Made by a program: the position numbers and the translations under genes. The notes beneath the pieces were generated by a model. It had not been told where the DNA came from. It saw nothing but the letters and a program-made list of their open reading frames with translations, and made no database searches. Source: Sceloporus undulatus (Eukaryota; Chordata; Lepidosauria; Squamata; Phrynosomatidae). From it: 64,000 nucleotides of DNA. This document shows, piece after piece, positions 23,336 through 63,078 of this stretch. Location of the stretch: NCBI RefSeq assembly GCF_019175285.1, contig NC_056528.1, positions 47,727,201 to 47,791,200 on the forward strand, written 5' to 3'. The stretch's first letter is position 1; the number at the start of each line of letters is the position of its first letter.

Positions 23336-23712
23336 CTTAAATGCATTTTAAGCACTCTATCAAAGAGGTCTAGCACCTCACCTGCAAATCCCAATATTCT
23401 GTAGGATGGAGCCATAGCAGGTCAAGGCTGCATCTGCACTGCAGAAATAATCCAGTTTGGCACCACTTTAACTGCTATGGCTCGATGCTATGGAATTCGG
23501 GAAGCTGTAGTTTGCTATGCTTCTTTGACAATTCCCATTTAAAACGGGGTTGTAGTGGATTATTTCTGCATTGTGGATGCAGCCTTGAACTGCTACAGCT
23601 CCATCCTACAGAATATTGGAATTTGCAGTTTGAATTCCTACAGAATCCTGGGATTTGTAGTCTGGTGAGGCAGCAGTCCTCTTTGGCTTAAAATGCTTTT
23701 AAGCATCATGCT
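23334..23712. mobile_element. Concentric nested fold-back elements
   Basis: An outer palindrome (GCTTAAATGCATTTTAAGCA... and ...GGCTTAAAATGCTTTTAAGC; inner arms TTCTGTAGGATGGAGCCAT / AGCTCCATCCTACAGAATAT) encloses a complete family A MITE at about 23424-23587 (AAGGCTGCATCTGCACTGCA ... TGCATTGTGGATGCAGCCTT). Confidence 0.7.
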
Positions 23713-23764
23713 TTTTTAAACAAAATAGATGCATAGTACTATTTTGTTGTTGTTGTTGTTGTTC

Positions 23765-23983
23765 CTGTACTGCAGACCGAACCAAGATGGTATCAAACTG
23801 CATTATATCTACAGTGTCGATGCACCCTTAGATCAGTATCCCATCAGCCAGTGATTCCCAAACTTTGGTCTTCCAGGTTTTGGGACTTCAACTCCCAGAA
23901 GCCCTAGCCATCTTGGCCAGTGGTCAGGAATCCTGGGAGCTGGAGTCCTAAACATCTGGCAGATCAAAGTTTGGGCGTCACTG
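23765..23983. mobile_element. Half family A MITE next to a hAT-like MITE
   Basis: 23765-23830 is a right half of family A (ATGGTATCAAACTGCATTAT, then CAGTGTCGATGCACCC). 23849-23983 is a hAT-like MITE with CAGTGATTCCCAAACTTTGG and the inverse end AAAGTTTGGGCGTCACTG. Confidence 0.7.
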
Positions 23984-25083
23984 CTGAAAAGGTTGCACTG
24001 TTTTCCAAATTCTGGAACAATTCTAGCCATCATCAAACTCATTTAATCCTTTCATTGCTCTCAGACAAATGGTTCCCCGCCTGCAGCAAGAGCCTTTATC
24101 CAGCGATGCCAACAGACGCTGTGCCTGATGACAAAGCCCTGCTGCAAGTAAAACATTGCCACAGTGGGTCACCCGGGACATCATTTCCTTTATGACCAGC
24201 AAGATCCTGCTTAATTTGTTGGTACTGTTGTATTTGCTCTGCATTTCAGGAGGGAGAAAGCAGCCCGTTCCTTTCTTGTCTGCCTCTTTGGTGGCATTTG
24301 CGGCAATGCTAATCCAAAATCAAAAGGCCGGGCACCTCACCTGGCGCTTAGTGCACCAAGATCAGAAAGGCAAAGGATCCCACGTGGTTCGAAGCAACAT
24401 AAAGGAGCACCATGGGAGATCTCCTCTGACTTCGCTTTGCCTGGCATCACAATATATCCTGAAAGGTGGCCTGGCGTTTGTTGTTGCACACATCAAACTC
24501 CAAAGGCAATGGTCTGTTTTGGCTGCTTTTGCGGCTGCTCTGCTGTGTGTTTATGGGCACATTTCGCCTCTGATCTCTCCAACCCAGAGCAAACATTAAG
24601 CGTTTTGCTTCCTTCCACAAAGCCACCCGTGATCCAACTTCCCTCTTTATGAGTAACTGCAATTCTTTTGCTCAACCTGCCCTTGCTAAAACATATCCAT
24701 TTCCCCATGCTCCGTTGATGGCGGTGTTTACCACTTTATGCGCTTTTGCCCATTTTAATGATTTTACTGGCCTCCATCATACTCTCCACATTTATTATTG
24801 TACTTGCTGTTTAATTTTTAATTTTAAGCATAATCTGCCTTGGGGCCAAAAGTCAAGAAAATAGCAGCACAGTCGTGTACAAGTCGGAAGTATATCTCTC
24901 TATAGGGTTTGTTTGTTTTAATTTAAGGAAATCGTGTAAATATAGATGGCGTGGCCACAAAATGTAAAACCTGGTTGTAAAAATGAAAGAGTGTAAGTGT
25001 TCTTCCTCAGCCGCAGCGGTGAGCAGAGTTGATGGGTCAATTTTGCCTTAAGGGCTGCAATGTTATGGCGTTTTGCAAGGAAA
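23984..25083. other. Intergenic, nothing recognised
   Basis: A 147-codon frame at 24156-24599 shows no recognisable domain and has no splice or conservation support. A possible LINE-like 3' end lies near 24745-24845. Confidence 0.45.
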
Positions 25084-25094
25084 AAAGGTTATTG

Positions 25095-25288
25095 CATAGG
25101 TTTTTGTGGGTTTTTCAGGCTATATGGCCATGTTCTAGAAGAGCTTATTCCTGACATTTCACTTCTCTGAAGATGCCAGCCACAGATGCTGGCGAAACGT
25201 CAGGAATAAACTCTTCTAGAACATGGCCACATAGCCTGAAAAACCCACAAAAAACTATGGATGCCAGCCATGAATCCTTCGACTTCAC
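25095..25288 (+). mobile_element. Fold-back retroelement with hammerhead-like core
   Basis: The 194-bp insertion is bounded by the 11-bp direct repeat AAAGGTTATTG (25084-25094 and 25289-25299). Arms of about 60 bp pair: GTTTTTGTGGGTTTTTCAGG with CCTGAAAAACCCACAAAAAA, and CATGTTCTAGAAGAG with CTCTTCTAGAACATG. The loop holds the hammerhead-like sequence at 25162-25206, and a 30-bp tail follows the right arm. Target duplications of different length here (11 bp) and in the 13-kb sister (8 bp) fit retroposition better than cut-and-paste. A link to Penelope-like elements, which are known to carry hammerheads and inverted terminal copies, is inference. Confidence 0.65.
25162..25206 (+). ncRNA. Hammerhead-ribozyme-like motif
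   Basis: The core CUGAAGA (25167-25173) fits CUGANGA. It is followed by the 6-bp stem GCCAGC / GCUGGC, then GAAACGUC (25194-25201), which gives GAA, a two-base-pair ACGU stem III and C17. Stem I can form between UUCU before the core and AGGA after the cleavage position, with one wobble. One extra U lies between the core and stem II, which departs from the classic form, so activity is uncertain. Confidence 0.5.
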
Positions 25289-25319
25289 AAAGGTTATTGT
25301 GTTGACTAGAGAAGGTAAG

Positions 25320-25730
25320 GCAACATGTGCAGTCAGGGTTCAAAACCCGGCTTGGCCATGTAAACTCAACGGGTGACTACATTTTAGAACCCATTATGCC
25401 TTATATTTCTCCCTGCTTAAATTCATTCTCTTAGTTTTGGTCCAGCACTCTAATCTGTTAAGATCATTTTGAATTCTGAACCTGTCCTCCAGATTTTACT
25501 TACCTCTTAATTTAATGTCGTTGGCACATCTGATAAACATTTCCTTTATTCCATCATCCAAGTCATTTATAAAGATGTTGAATAGCACTGGGCCCAGGAC
25601 AGAACCCTGCGGCCTCAGAAAAAGGCAAATCTCCTCTAAACAACTCTTGCCAAGAAAGCCCCATGATGTTTGCCTTAGGGTCCCATTAAGTTGGAAAAGA
25701 CTTGAAGACACACAGCTCTGCAGCTAAGAG
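25320..25730 (+). mobile_element. Sauria SINE split by a LINE fragment
   Basis: The SINE head/B-box part (GGGTTCAAAACCCGG, then TTGGCCATG) lies at about 25335-25378. The body and tail (AAGGCAAATCTCCTCTAAAC, TTAGGGTCCCATTAAGTTGG) resume at about 25618-25730. Confidence 0.65.
25395..25615 (-). mobile_element. CR1/L3-type LINE, reverse transcriptase fragment
   Basis: The minus-strand frame reads [20 protein letters not shown] (20 residues) and then CANDIKL. These are the QGS..GP.LF block and a degraded version of the FADDTKL catalytic block of CR1/L3 reverse transcriptases. The catalytic YADD/FADD equivalent is altered to CAND, so this is a dead fragment. Confidence 0.8.
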
Positions 25731-26037
25731 ATTTTCTAAAACACACAAATTAACAATTTCTTGTCATAGCTATAGTTCAGAAAGGGTCACCAAGTGATAG
25801 GGAGAAGTAGGATGAAGTCAGCTTCACAGAATACCAGATGGTTTTGGTTGAAGTGTGTGGGGCCATCAGTGATTTTCTACTCTTCAAATATCTAGGAAAT
25901 CAGTGGTGGGTTAACAGATAGCATGCCATGTTGCAAATAGTGTCGCTTACCATAGTTGTGCCGTTGTGACTCTCTCCGTAGCAATATGATCCACACGTTT
26001 TGCCAGTCTGTTTGGAAATATTGATTCAATGAGTGTA

Positions 26038-26193
26038 CAGTCGGCCCTCTATATCCACAGATTCAGTAATCCACTGCTGAACATGTTCACAATTTCGTCC
26101 CCCCGCAAAAAGCAAACTTTGATTTTGCCATGGATTTTGATATCTGTGAGGGGCCCAGGAACTAAAGCCTGGTGGGTATCAAAGGCTCACTTT
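26038..26193. mobile_element. Tigger/mariner-like MITE, internally deleted
   Basis: CAGTCGGCCCTCTATATCCA at the left, flanked by TA, and a shortened interior relative to the 8385 copy. Confidence 0.6.
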
Positions 26194-27711
26194 AGTCTGG
26201 ACTAAACAACAGGATTTAGGCCAGTCAAGCAAGCATCTGTTGGTCAAGCCTGGTCAAACCTAGGGACTTCCTGGCACAAGGAAGGCTCCTGGGAGCCTTG
26301 CACTTTCTGCCATGGTGGGTCAATAGAGTTCCTTACTCCTGTCAGTTGCCAACCCTGGTTTCACTGTATTAACACAACCATCTTTGGCTGGAATTCTGTT
26401 GGTCAGCCCCAACTAAAGTAGACTCATTTAATCAGTTGAATGGTGAGTAAACACTTAGGTAAATCCCACTGATTTAACATCTCTACTATTAGGAGTAACA
26501 ATAGGGTTTAGGGATTTGAATGCATTTTACATCTCTTTTTCTCCCTCTGTTTTACTTTCTCTTGGGTCTTAGACAGATGTCAAATGGGTAATCAACTAGA
26601 AGGCAAGGTAGGACTACCAGAAAACAAGAAATGTTAGGATTTCAATGGATCCAAAGCCAGCTACAGCCAGTAGAGGATGCAGCCTTTTCTGTTTTCCTCA
26701 CTTACAGTTGTTTCTTTCTTTTGAAAGAAGAGGGTCTCTCACTTCCAAATGTGTCGCTACTCTTTCTCAGTTCTGAAGCTGTCCTTGGCCACCTGTCCCC
26801 AATGTATCCCTTGAAACTAAACTTTAGCTCCTGAGCTGTTAGAAACACATACAGCTTTCTCCTACTAATGTTCTTCCTCTTCCTTTCTTCCTCTTTACGC
26901 TGCTGGGGCTCTGAGTTCATACTTCACTTTTGAACATTATTCTCAGCTTTCCATCTGGAACTTTCCTGAATTCTGTCCTGGGATGTAAGGAAGTCTTTTC
27001 CGATCTTCATCTGGGTCCCCAGGAGCTTGGCGATCAAGATCTCTGCAGTAAATCAGGTAGACAATCTTATATTCCCCTTGGTAATTTTCAGACTGCTCTT
27101 CGATATACTTGAGAGCCTTGAGAGCTGCATTTAACTAGTCCAGACTGCTGGGAATTTGGAAGAGCTGAACAACAATTAAATTTGCTGCCACTTCTGCTTA
27201 CCCCAATTCTCGCCTATCACATTTCATCTAATGTTCTCATATACAGTTCATTTCAGACTGTGCTCATCTTAAGTAAGCTTCGACAAGAGTTAAAAGTTGG
27301 GCTATTGTAACACTGAGAAACTGGAAAACCCACAATGGAATTCACAGGGTCCCAAAGTGCTCAATAAATGTCTGCCTTATTATAGAGAAAGTTCAATGCA
27401 TTTTGCCCTCCTTCACTCCTTCTCTCTCTATATATATATAGGTCTTCTTTCTTTGAAATCTAACTGCAGAAATTTCTAAGTAGATTTTGGCATCTGTGTT
27501 TCTAGTTTCACTTATTTGACAGATCTGGTTTCAGGAGCAGATGTAGGTAGACAACTGTTGGCACAAAAAAAAGGTGGGAGAGAGTATGTAAACACATACA
27601 GAAGCACTAACTCCTGTATATTACGACCACAAAAGCAAACACTCTCTCAGTCAATGCACTGGAAAAATCCCTAGAAGAGAAGCCGAGTTGAAACATGTCA
27701 AACATGCAAGG
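26194..27711. other. Intergenic, nothing recognised
   Basis: No gene or named repeat between the MITE and the likely end of the SMARCA1 transcript. Confidence 0.45.
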
Positions 27712-27731
27712 TCTATTTTTCCTCCAGTCAC

Positions 27732-27737
27732 TTTAAT
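27732..27737 (-). terminator. Candidate poly(A) signal ATTAAA for SMARCA1
   Basis: ATTAAA is the common variant of the poly(A) hexamer, and it lies 394 nt past the stop codon. T/GT-rich sequence follows on the minus strand (CATGTTTGACATGTTTC at about 27686-27702). No AATAAA is present between the stop and this point. A 3' UTR of about 0.4 kb (28130 to about 27712) would result; transcript data were not available. Confidence 0.4.
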
Positions 27738-28130
27738 TCAGTCGGTTTCCACGATCAAATAAAGTAGCAAACAACAATAATAAACGTAGAAGATAAAGGG
27801 GAATCATTATTATTTTTGTCAAAGCAGGTGCATATAAAACATACAAAAGCTACAAACTCAGCACAAGCGTCAGAAGAACTAGGACTGAGTAAATTTTTGC
27901 AGGAGACGTTTTTTAAAAAAGCCCCACAGAATACAAGTGCACAAAAATGCCGGAATGCATAAAATATGAAAACTACGTAGCAGGTAAAGAAAGGTGTTGT
28001 AAAATATACAAGGTTTGCACAAACTAAAACCATGGAGGTTGGGGGGATGAATACGGAGAAGACGTCAATAACATTGGCAGACAGAGAGGGCAGTATGGCA
28101 GTTTTAAATTAAGTGCTTTCCCCTCCAGTT

Positions 28131-57848
<29,718 letters not shown>

Positions 57849-58030
57849 TTTGTTTTGGCAACCAGCGCCTAAGAGAAGGGGGCGGGTCCCTCTCGATACC
57901 CAGCCCCTTTTACTCAGCCCCGCCCTCTTTCCGTTCCTCCCCTTATTATTTTCTTTTGGACTCCATCTCCCATAATCCCACACCGCTGGCCAACACGGCA
58001 AAGGCTCTTGGGAGTTGAAGTCTAAAGTTT
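57849..58030 (-). promoter_or_regulatory. SMARCA1: Likely SMARCA1 promoter/5' UTR in a GC-rich block
   Basis: Directly upstream of the start codon lie two GC boxes (GGGGGCGGG at 57878-57886 and GCCCCGCCC at 57917-57925), and there is no TATA box, as usual for a housekeeping CpG-island promoter. 57955-58030 is another hAT-like MITE core (GGACTCCATCTCCCATAATC ... CTTGGGAGTTGAAGTCTAAA), which contains an ACTCCCATAAT-type sequence like ZNF143/THAP11 sites. Start site not determinable from sequence. Confidence 0.55.
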
Positions 58031-58119
58031 AAGTTCTCGCGAGACATAAAAAAGCCAGAGACATATATATGAAACTGCATCGTAAAGGAGTCGGGACTAG
58101 GCTCCAAATGGCTCATTCC

Positions 58120-58196
58120 TGGCTCTCGGGCGCCCTCCTGTGGCTGCATTCAAGAACATTTCCCAATGCTAGCCACAGGAGGGCGCCCGAGAGCCA
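58120..58196. promoter_or_regulatory. Perfect 26-bp inverted repeat with CTCF-like arms
   Basis: 58120-58145 and 58171-58196 are exact reverse complements, and a further 5 bp pair inward after a 1-nt bulge (58146-58150 with 58165-58169). Each arm contains CCACAGGAGGGCGCC, which differs from CTCF consensus-like CCACTAGAGGGCGCC at two positions. Binding is inference. Confidence 0.55.
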
Positions 58197-58239
58197 TGCA
58201 GCTCCATGACAGACTGCAGAGCAAATCCATTTGCCATCT

Positions 58240-58338
58240 AAATCCAGTCCGGGTTTTCCTTCTCTCCGATGTCGCTTCGGGCGCCTGGTTCGGAGGAAAG
58301 GAAAATCCAGCGCCGTGCGAAATCCAGTCCGGGTTTTC
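58240..58338. repeat. 19-bp direct repeat
   Basis: AAATCCAGTCCGGGTTTTC occurs at 58240-58258 and 58320-58338, in CpG-containing sequence upstream of SMARCA1. It may mark a small duplication. Confidence 0.7.
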
Positions 58339-58499
58339 TCACCTCCGTCGTTCCCAGGCTTGTCTTCTCTGTTCTCTCGCTCAAAGGCAGCTGGACTCTC
58401 TTCGCTTCAGGTGGTCTCTGCGACCCCCGCGTGGTCCTAGCGCCGACCTTTACGACACTTGCAGCAGGTAAGGCAGCCAAGGTTGCCAGAGCGGGAACA

Positions 58500-59511
58500 G
58501 GGGAAAGTTCCTCTGCCGTTAAAGGGTATTTCAGTAGTGTTGCTTGCCAGACACCCAGGCAGCAAGCAATCCCAGCTGGAATCCTCTTTTCTACATGAGA
58601 GGTACCATATTATTATTATTATTACTATTATTATTATCATTCACTCTTGTAGCACCAAATGTGCCATGCATCAGAGGCCAAATGTGCAAAAGATGTTCTA
58701 GCAGTGCAATATAGTAAAACAAACCTTCCTTGACACTTTTTAGGATGCCCTTAAAAGTTACTTGCTAAAACAACTGGAAATGACTCTTGTTTGTTAGCAA
58801 TCTTATTTTCCGTCTTATTTTCCTCACCTCCGTATCTTGCATTTGACGTGCTTTCCTTCTTTTTCCGACTGGTTTGTGGAACGAAACCGCAAATAACAAC
58901 ACCAACATCTCATGAATTCCCAGAATCCCCTAGCACTGAGCCAGGACAGTTAAAGCGGTTTCAAACTGGATTATTTCCGCAGGACCATGGGTTGGTATAT
59001 ATAATATATATATATGTACTCTCATGCGTTCACATGCAGGAAGTTCCACATCAGCGCTAATGGAGATTATGGTTTGCTTGGATGTGGAAGCACTGAAGAT
59101 ACAAACTCTGCCTTTAAAAGGATATGCGTCGTACTTGCAAACAGGACATAAGTAAAAGCAAATAGGCGCTCCTGCGGCGGACAAGGAGTAAAATCAGACA
59201 ACCCTGTGTTCAGTTCAGATGCGCTCTGGAGTGTTTCTTTTTCTGGAATAGAACCTAGAACCTCTGGATTTGGAACACTGTCATGGTTTTTCCTGGAAAG
59301 GTACCCCATAAAATGACGAAAGATGCCTGTTAACCATACAGTCCTATTTTCCTCACCTACGTATTTTGCATTTCATGTGCTTTCTTGGTCAAAACATGGG
59401 TATGATTTGGGAGGCTGGTGGCTGACTACATGGATCTCTAGCTCTGGAAAACCAGCTGTAAATATGCATTGCTCTTAGTGTCTGCCTTGGCCCCGGAGTA
59501 CAATGCGCATA
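58500..59511. other. Upstream intergenic: ATT run and half MITE
   Basis: ATT microsatellite at about 58607-58640 and a family A MITE half at about 58910-58985 (ATTCCCAGAATCCCCTAGCA, AGTTAAAGCGGTTTCAAACT). No gene seen. Confidence 0.55.
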
Positions 59512-59932
59512 TAGTTGGCCCTCCAAATTTGCGGCTTTGGCTTTTGCGAGTTTGATTATTCATGGATTTGAGTCATATTGTCTCTATAGGGGTTTCTAGG
59601 TCTTCTGGCACAACTCTATGGTCAACGTCTGCCAAAAGTCGCACCAGAGGACCTAGAGATTGCTACAGAGAACACATCCCTAGGCATTTCTGCATCCTCC
59701 AATGCAATGCTAGGGTCAACATCTGTCACTGCGATTCTAGGGTCGACGTCTTTCTAAGTCGCACAACTCTATGCTCAACATCTGGCAGATGCTGACCCTC
59801 ACAGTTGCTCTGGAGGACTTAGAAAGTACTAGAGAGGTGTTATCTTGGGTAAAATAAATTGTATTTGCAATGTTCCCATTTTCACTGGGGTCCTGGGCCC
59901 CTAACCCCAGCAAATGTGGAAGGAGCGCTGTA
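59512..59932. mobile_element. TIR DNA element with internal minisatellite-like units
   Basis: The left end (TAGTTGGCCCTCCAAATTTG) and the inverse of the right end (TACAGCGCTCCTTCCACATT) form imperfect terminal repeats. Inside, about four related units recur (CTATGGTCAACGTCTG, CTAGGGTCAACATCTG, CTAGGGTCGACGTCTT, CTATGCTCAACATCTG). Confidence 0.55.
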
Positions 59933-60235
59933 ACTTACTCCTAAGTTAAAGCCCGTCCTATACCATAAATGTCTTCCCGGACTCCTGACATAAGCAATTC
60001 ACTGGAAATCCATGTGTTTTTCCAACTGCTGGGGAACTGCTGAGTCCAATGCTGCATATCTGGCATTCCAAACAGAACTGAGTCTAGACAAGTGTGGGAC
60101 CTGCAACGAAAATGTCGGAGTTTGGAGCATTCCTATTTAGCCCTTTCTTTCAAAGTAAGATACTCCATTCCCTTGTCTAGCATTCAGTATTCTTGGTCCA
60201 TTTGCTAGGTCTTAAAGTGATAAACTCAACAGTGG

Positions 60236-60425
60236 GTTGCAATGGCTGAGTGGGGATTTGAATGCTGGTCTCTAGAGTCACACTCTCTCAGCCTCAGAGG
60301 ATGGCAATGACAAAGTGGTTCAAACGTGCCAAGAAAACCCTGCGATAGGGTTGCGAGAAGGCAACAACAACTTGAAGGCACACAAAGACAATCACTCCGG
60401 AGTCATAATCCAGTGCTCTGGTAAT
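60236..60425 (+). mobile_element. Sauria SINE pieces, rearranged
   Basis: CTCTCTCAGCCTCAGAGGAT, GCCAAGAAAACCCTGCGATA and CAACTTGAAGGCACACA are in order but with deletions. A head fragment (GAGTCATAATCCAGTGCTC, reverse) follows. Confidence 0.6.
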
Positions 60426-61284
60426 GTACGTACTTTGAAACGGGTAAGGAATGAGTAGGGTTTGCTGCTTTGCCCCGGGCTGCAAAATGTCTTGGGCCAA
60501 TTGCTTGCCCAGGTCTGTGATCAGACTGCCTTTGGTGAGGATTTAGACATACCAGGTTTTGCATTGTCACAAAGTGAAGCTGCTAGAGGATTGTGTAAGG
60601 ACATAGCTGTCATTCCTTTGGGTTCGCTTTCGTTGGGAAAATACCAGGCAGGAGCAAGGAGTGGGAGTATCCTGCTGCACCACAGGCATTTGTGAATGAA
60701 CCGCTTTCCTCATGGCATGCATTCCTGAGCGTTCCTTTGAGTTTATTCTGGGGAAGCCATACAGGTAGACTCTCAAGGAAGACTATGGAGTTGATCTGAG
60801 GCCACGTGAAGCCATGACCTGGATAAGCCTGGATTGGCTATACCTGGATGCAAAATGGCACAGGTGAGCTTATATATCGGGGTGGATTGCTTGCGGTCAT
60901 CTATATATTGTTAGACTCCAACTCTCATGATTCCTCCTGGCTGCATTGGATAGAATGGCTTTCTGCATAACATCTGGAAGGGCGGATGTTGCCTGTTCTT
61001 GCTACATATGATGCCTAGCATTCTATTGTGGGATATACAATAGAAGTCATTAACTTATGTAATTTGAAAAAGTATACTGAAACCAATCGCGATGGGAATC
61101 TCCATTATTATTATTATCACAGCATTAGCATAGCCAAGGAGCTAAGGTCTTGCACTTGGTCTTTCTTTCTGTTGCTGTGAACCTTCACTTTCCAAGCAAC
61201 AAATTCCAATATGAAACTATTTGTTTGGGGCAAGGGAGTTGCCATTGCTGTTCTCAGCATCTTTCATTGCTCTTGGGGTAGGCT
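60426..61284. other. Intergenic, nothing recognised
   Basis: A remnant of the hAT-like MITE core (GACTCCAACTCTCATGATTC) lies near 60904-60925. No gene. Confidence 0.45.
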
Positions 61285-61504
61285 TTGTTGTTGCATGCCT
61301 TCAAGTCGTTTATGACTTATGGAGACCCTAAGATGAACCTATCATGGGCTTTTCTTGGCACAGTTTGTTCAGAGGAGGATGGCCATTGCCTCTCTCTGAG
61401 GCTGAGAGAGTGTGACTTGCCAAGGTCATCGAGTGGCTGAGTGGGGATTCGAACCCTGGCCTCCAGAGTCATAATCCAGTGCTCAAACCACTACATCGCA
61501 CTGG
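61285..61504 (-). mobile_element. Sauria SINE, full length, minus strand
   Basis: On the minus strand: head CCAGTGCGATGTAGTGGTTT, intact B box GGTTCGAATCC (61445-61455), body CTCTCTCAGCCTCAGAGAGA, tail CATAAGTCATAAACGACTTG and CATGCAACAACAA. The best preserved copy in the window. Confidence 0.9.
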
Positions 61505-62041
61505 ATCTCTACAAACCTTCCCCAATGCTGAATGAAGCATGACTATCTTTTTCAAGACTGCAGAGCAGAATTTGATTATTGTGGGTTAACTGCCACAGGT
61601 TAAATATTTGGGAACAGTGTAGATTCTATAGGTGGAGTCTGTTTAACTAGTCTAGACTACAGGATGCATCCTCTTGCAAGTTCCGTATTGCCTATCACCA
61701 ACGAATAAGACTGGGACACCAAAAAGACAGTCAGGTCAGTGTCTTAAAGCTTAAATCTGGAAGGTACGGTTAAGTTTCTTTTGGGGGGAGCTGCCCAAAA
61801 CCCCACAAAACCCAGGATAATAGATCTAAGATTTGGGTTTATTTGTTGTTTAAGTTTTCCTGAAAGATGTGCATTGTCAGTTGTGTGAATAACCGATGTG
61901 GATAGACCTGGGATAAAACCCTGGATGTCTTGAACATGTTTGGAATGGATCCGTATCATCGGCTCCAACAGATAGTTTGCAACAGTGTGGAAAGTGCAAC
62001 TCACAGAGCTGTGGTGCCAATAAACCCAGAGTGAATAACAA
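61505..62041. other. Intergenic, nothing recognised
   Basis: No gene or named repeat. Confidence 0.45.
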
Positions 62042-62150
62042 ATCATTTTACTGTGCCATGTATTTAATGGGACCTGAGCATCCGTGGATTTTGTTATCTA
62101 TGGGGGATCCTGGAACCAAACCCCAGCGGATCCCAAGGGCCAAGTGTAGT
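62042..62150 (+). mobile_element. Tigger/mariner-like MITE, right half
   Basis: TGGGACCTGAGCATCCGTGG, GGATCCTGGAACCAAACCCC and AGCGGATCCCAAGGGCCAAG match the right part of the 8385 family. Confidence 0.65.
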
Positions 62151-62480
62151 AAGTTTGGAGCCCTGAAAGGGAATATTTATTTTAAGGGATGATGATAAGT
62201 CTTTGCCATCTTATTCCAGACTCCGCCAGTAAGAAGCTGTGACAGGCAGAAAGGCCTGCATGACTTCTTCTGCAAGGGGTTCGTTTATTAAAAGGGTGCA
62301 TTTGAACAATAAAAGCATTCAGGAGAGCATTGCTGAAGGGTGAGATTATGTGGAGATATTGACAGAGCTGGCCAGGCCTTGAACCGTTGGCAGGTGGGGC
62401 GGAGGAGTCGCAGGTGGGATAGGAGCGATGGGCCACACAGTGCCCTTTGTTTGCAATGGGACGTCGTGCCAGCTCAGCAA

Positions 62481-62885
62481 TGCCTTCCTATGGAGCTGGA
62501 CAGCCTTTCGAAGCCTCAACTTTGCTTTGCGTCTTTGCTTGGTGCAGGAGCAGGTTTCCAAACCATCTTCGGTGGCAGCTGTTCTGTACCAGTTGACTTT
62601 TCACTAGGGATAGGGGCCACCCCACCCCCACCACCAGATATTGCGAAACTATAGATCCCATCATCCACCACCGCTATCCATGCTTCCTTCCTATGGACTT
62701 GGACAGCCTTTCGACGTCTCAACTTTGCTTTGTGTCTTTCTTCAGTACAGTAGCAGGCTTCCAAACCATCTGTGCCAATTGACTTTTCACTGGGGATGAG
62801 GACCCCCACCATCACCGCCAGTTGTTGTGTGACTATAGATCCCAGCATCCACCACTGGCCATGCTGGCTGGGGCTCATGGGAGAT
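62481..62885. repeat. Tandem duplication, period about 203 bp
   Basis: CCTTCCTATGG, then TGGACAGCCTTTCG and TCAACTTTGCTTTG, recur at 62483 and 62686, and the following text (CCAAACCATC, TTGACTTTTCACT, ACTATAGATCCCA) keeps the same order in both units. The frames across it on both strands reflect the duplication. Confidence 0.8.
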
Positions 62886-62929
62886 GGCATCCAACATCAT
62901 TTTGGAGACCACATAGACTTACTGGGATT

Positions 62930-63078
62930 TGTAATTTGACATGATCTTTAGCCTTGTGTGCCAAAAGGGTGCTGGTGCCTCACCAAACTACACATCCCAG
63001 TGGTCTGTAGGAGGGAGCAGTGGCCATTAAAGTGGTGTCAAACTGCATTCTTTCTACAGTGTAGATGGACTCCTAGTG
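62930..63078. mobile_element. Family A MITE, right half
   Basis: CTGGTGCCTCACCAAACTAC and ATTAAAGTGGTGTCAAACTG, then CTACAGTGTAGATGGAC. Confidence 0.65.

Noticed and set aside
24156-24599. 147-codon open frame with hydrophobic stretches
   Set aside because: No recognisable domain, no splice partners, ordinary intergenic composition; hydrophobic runs are common in random frames.
61285-61504. Possible tRNA gene because of intact A and B boxes
   Set aside because: The head does not fold as a full tRNA with an anticodon arm and is followed by the Sauria SINE body and BovB-like tail.
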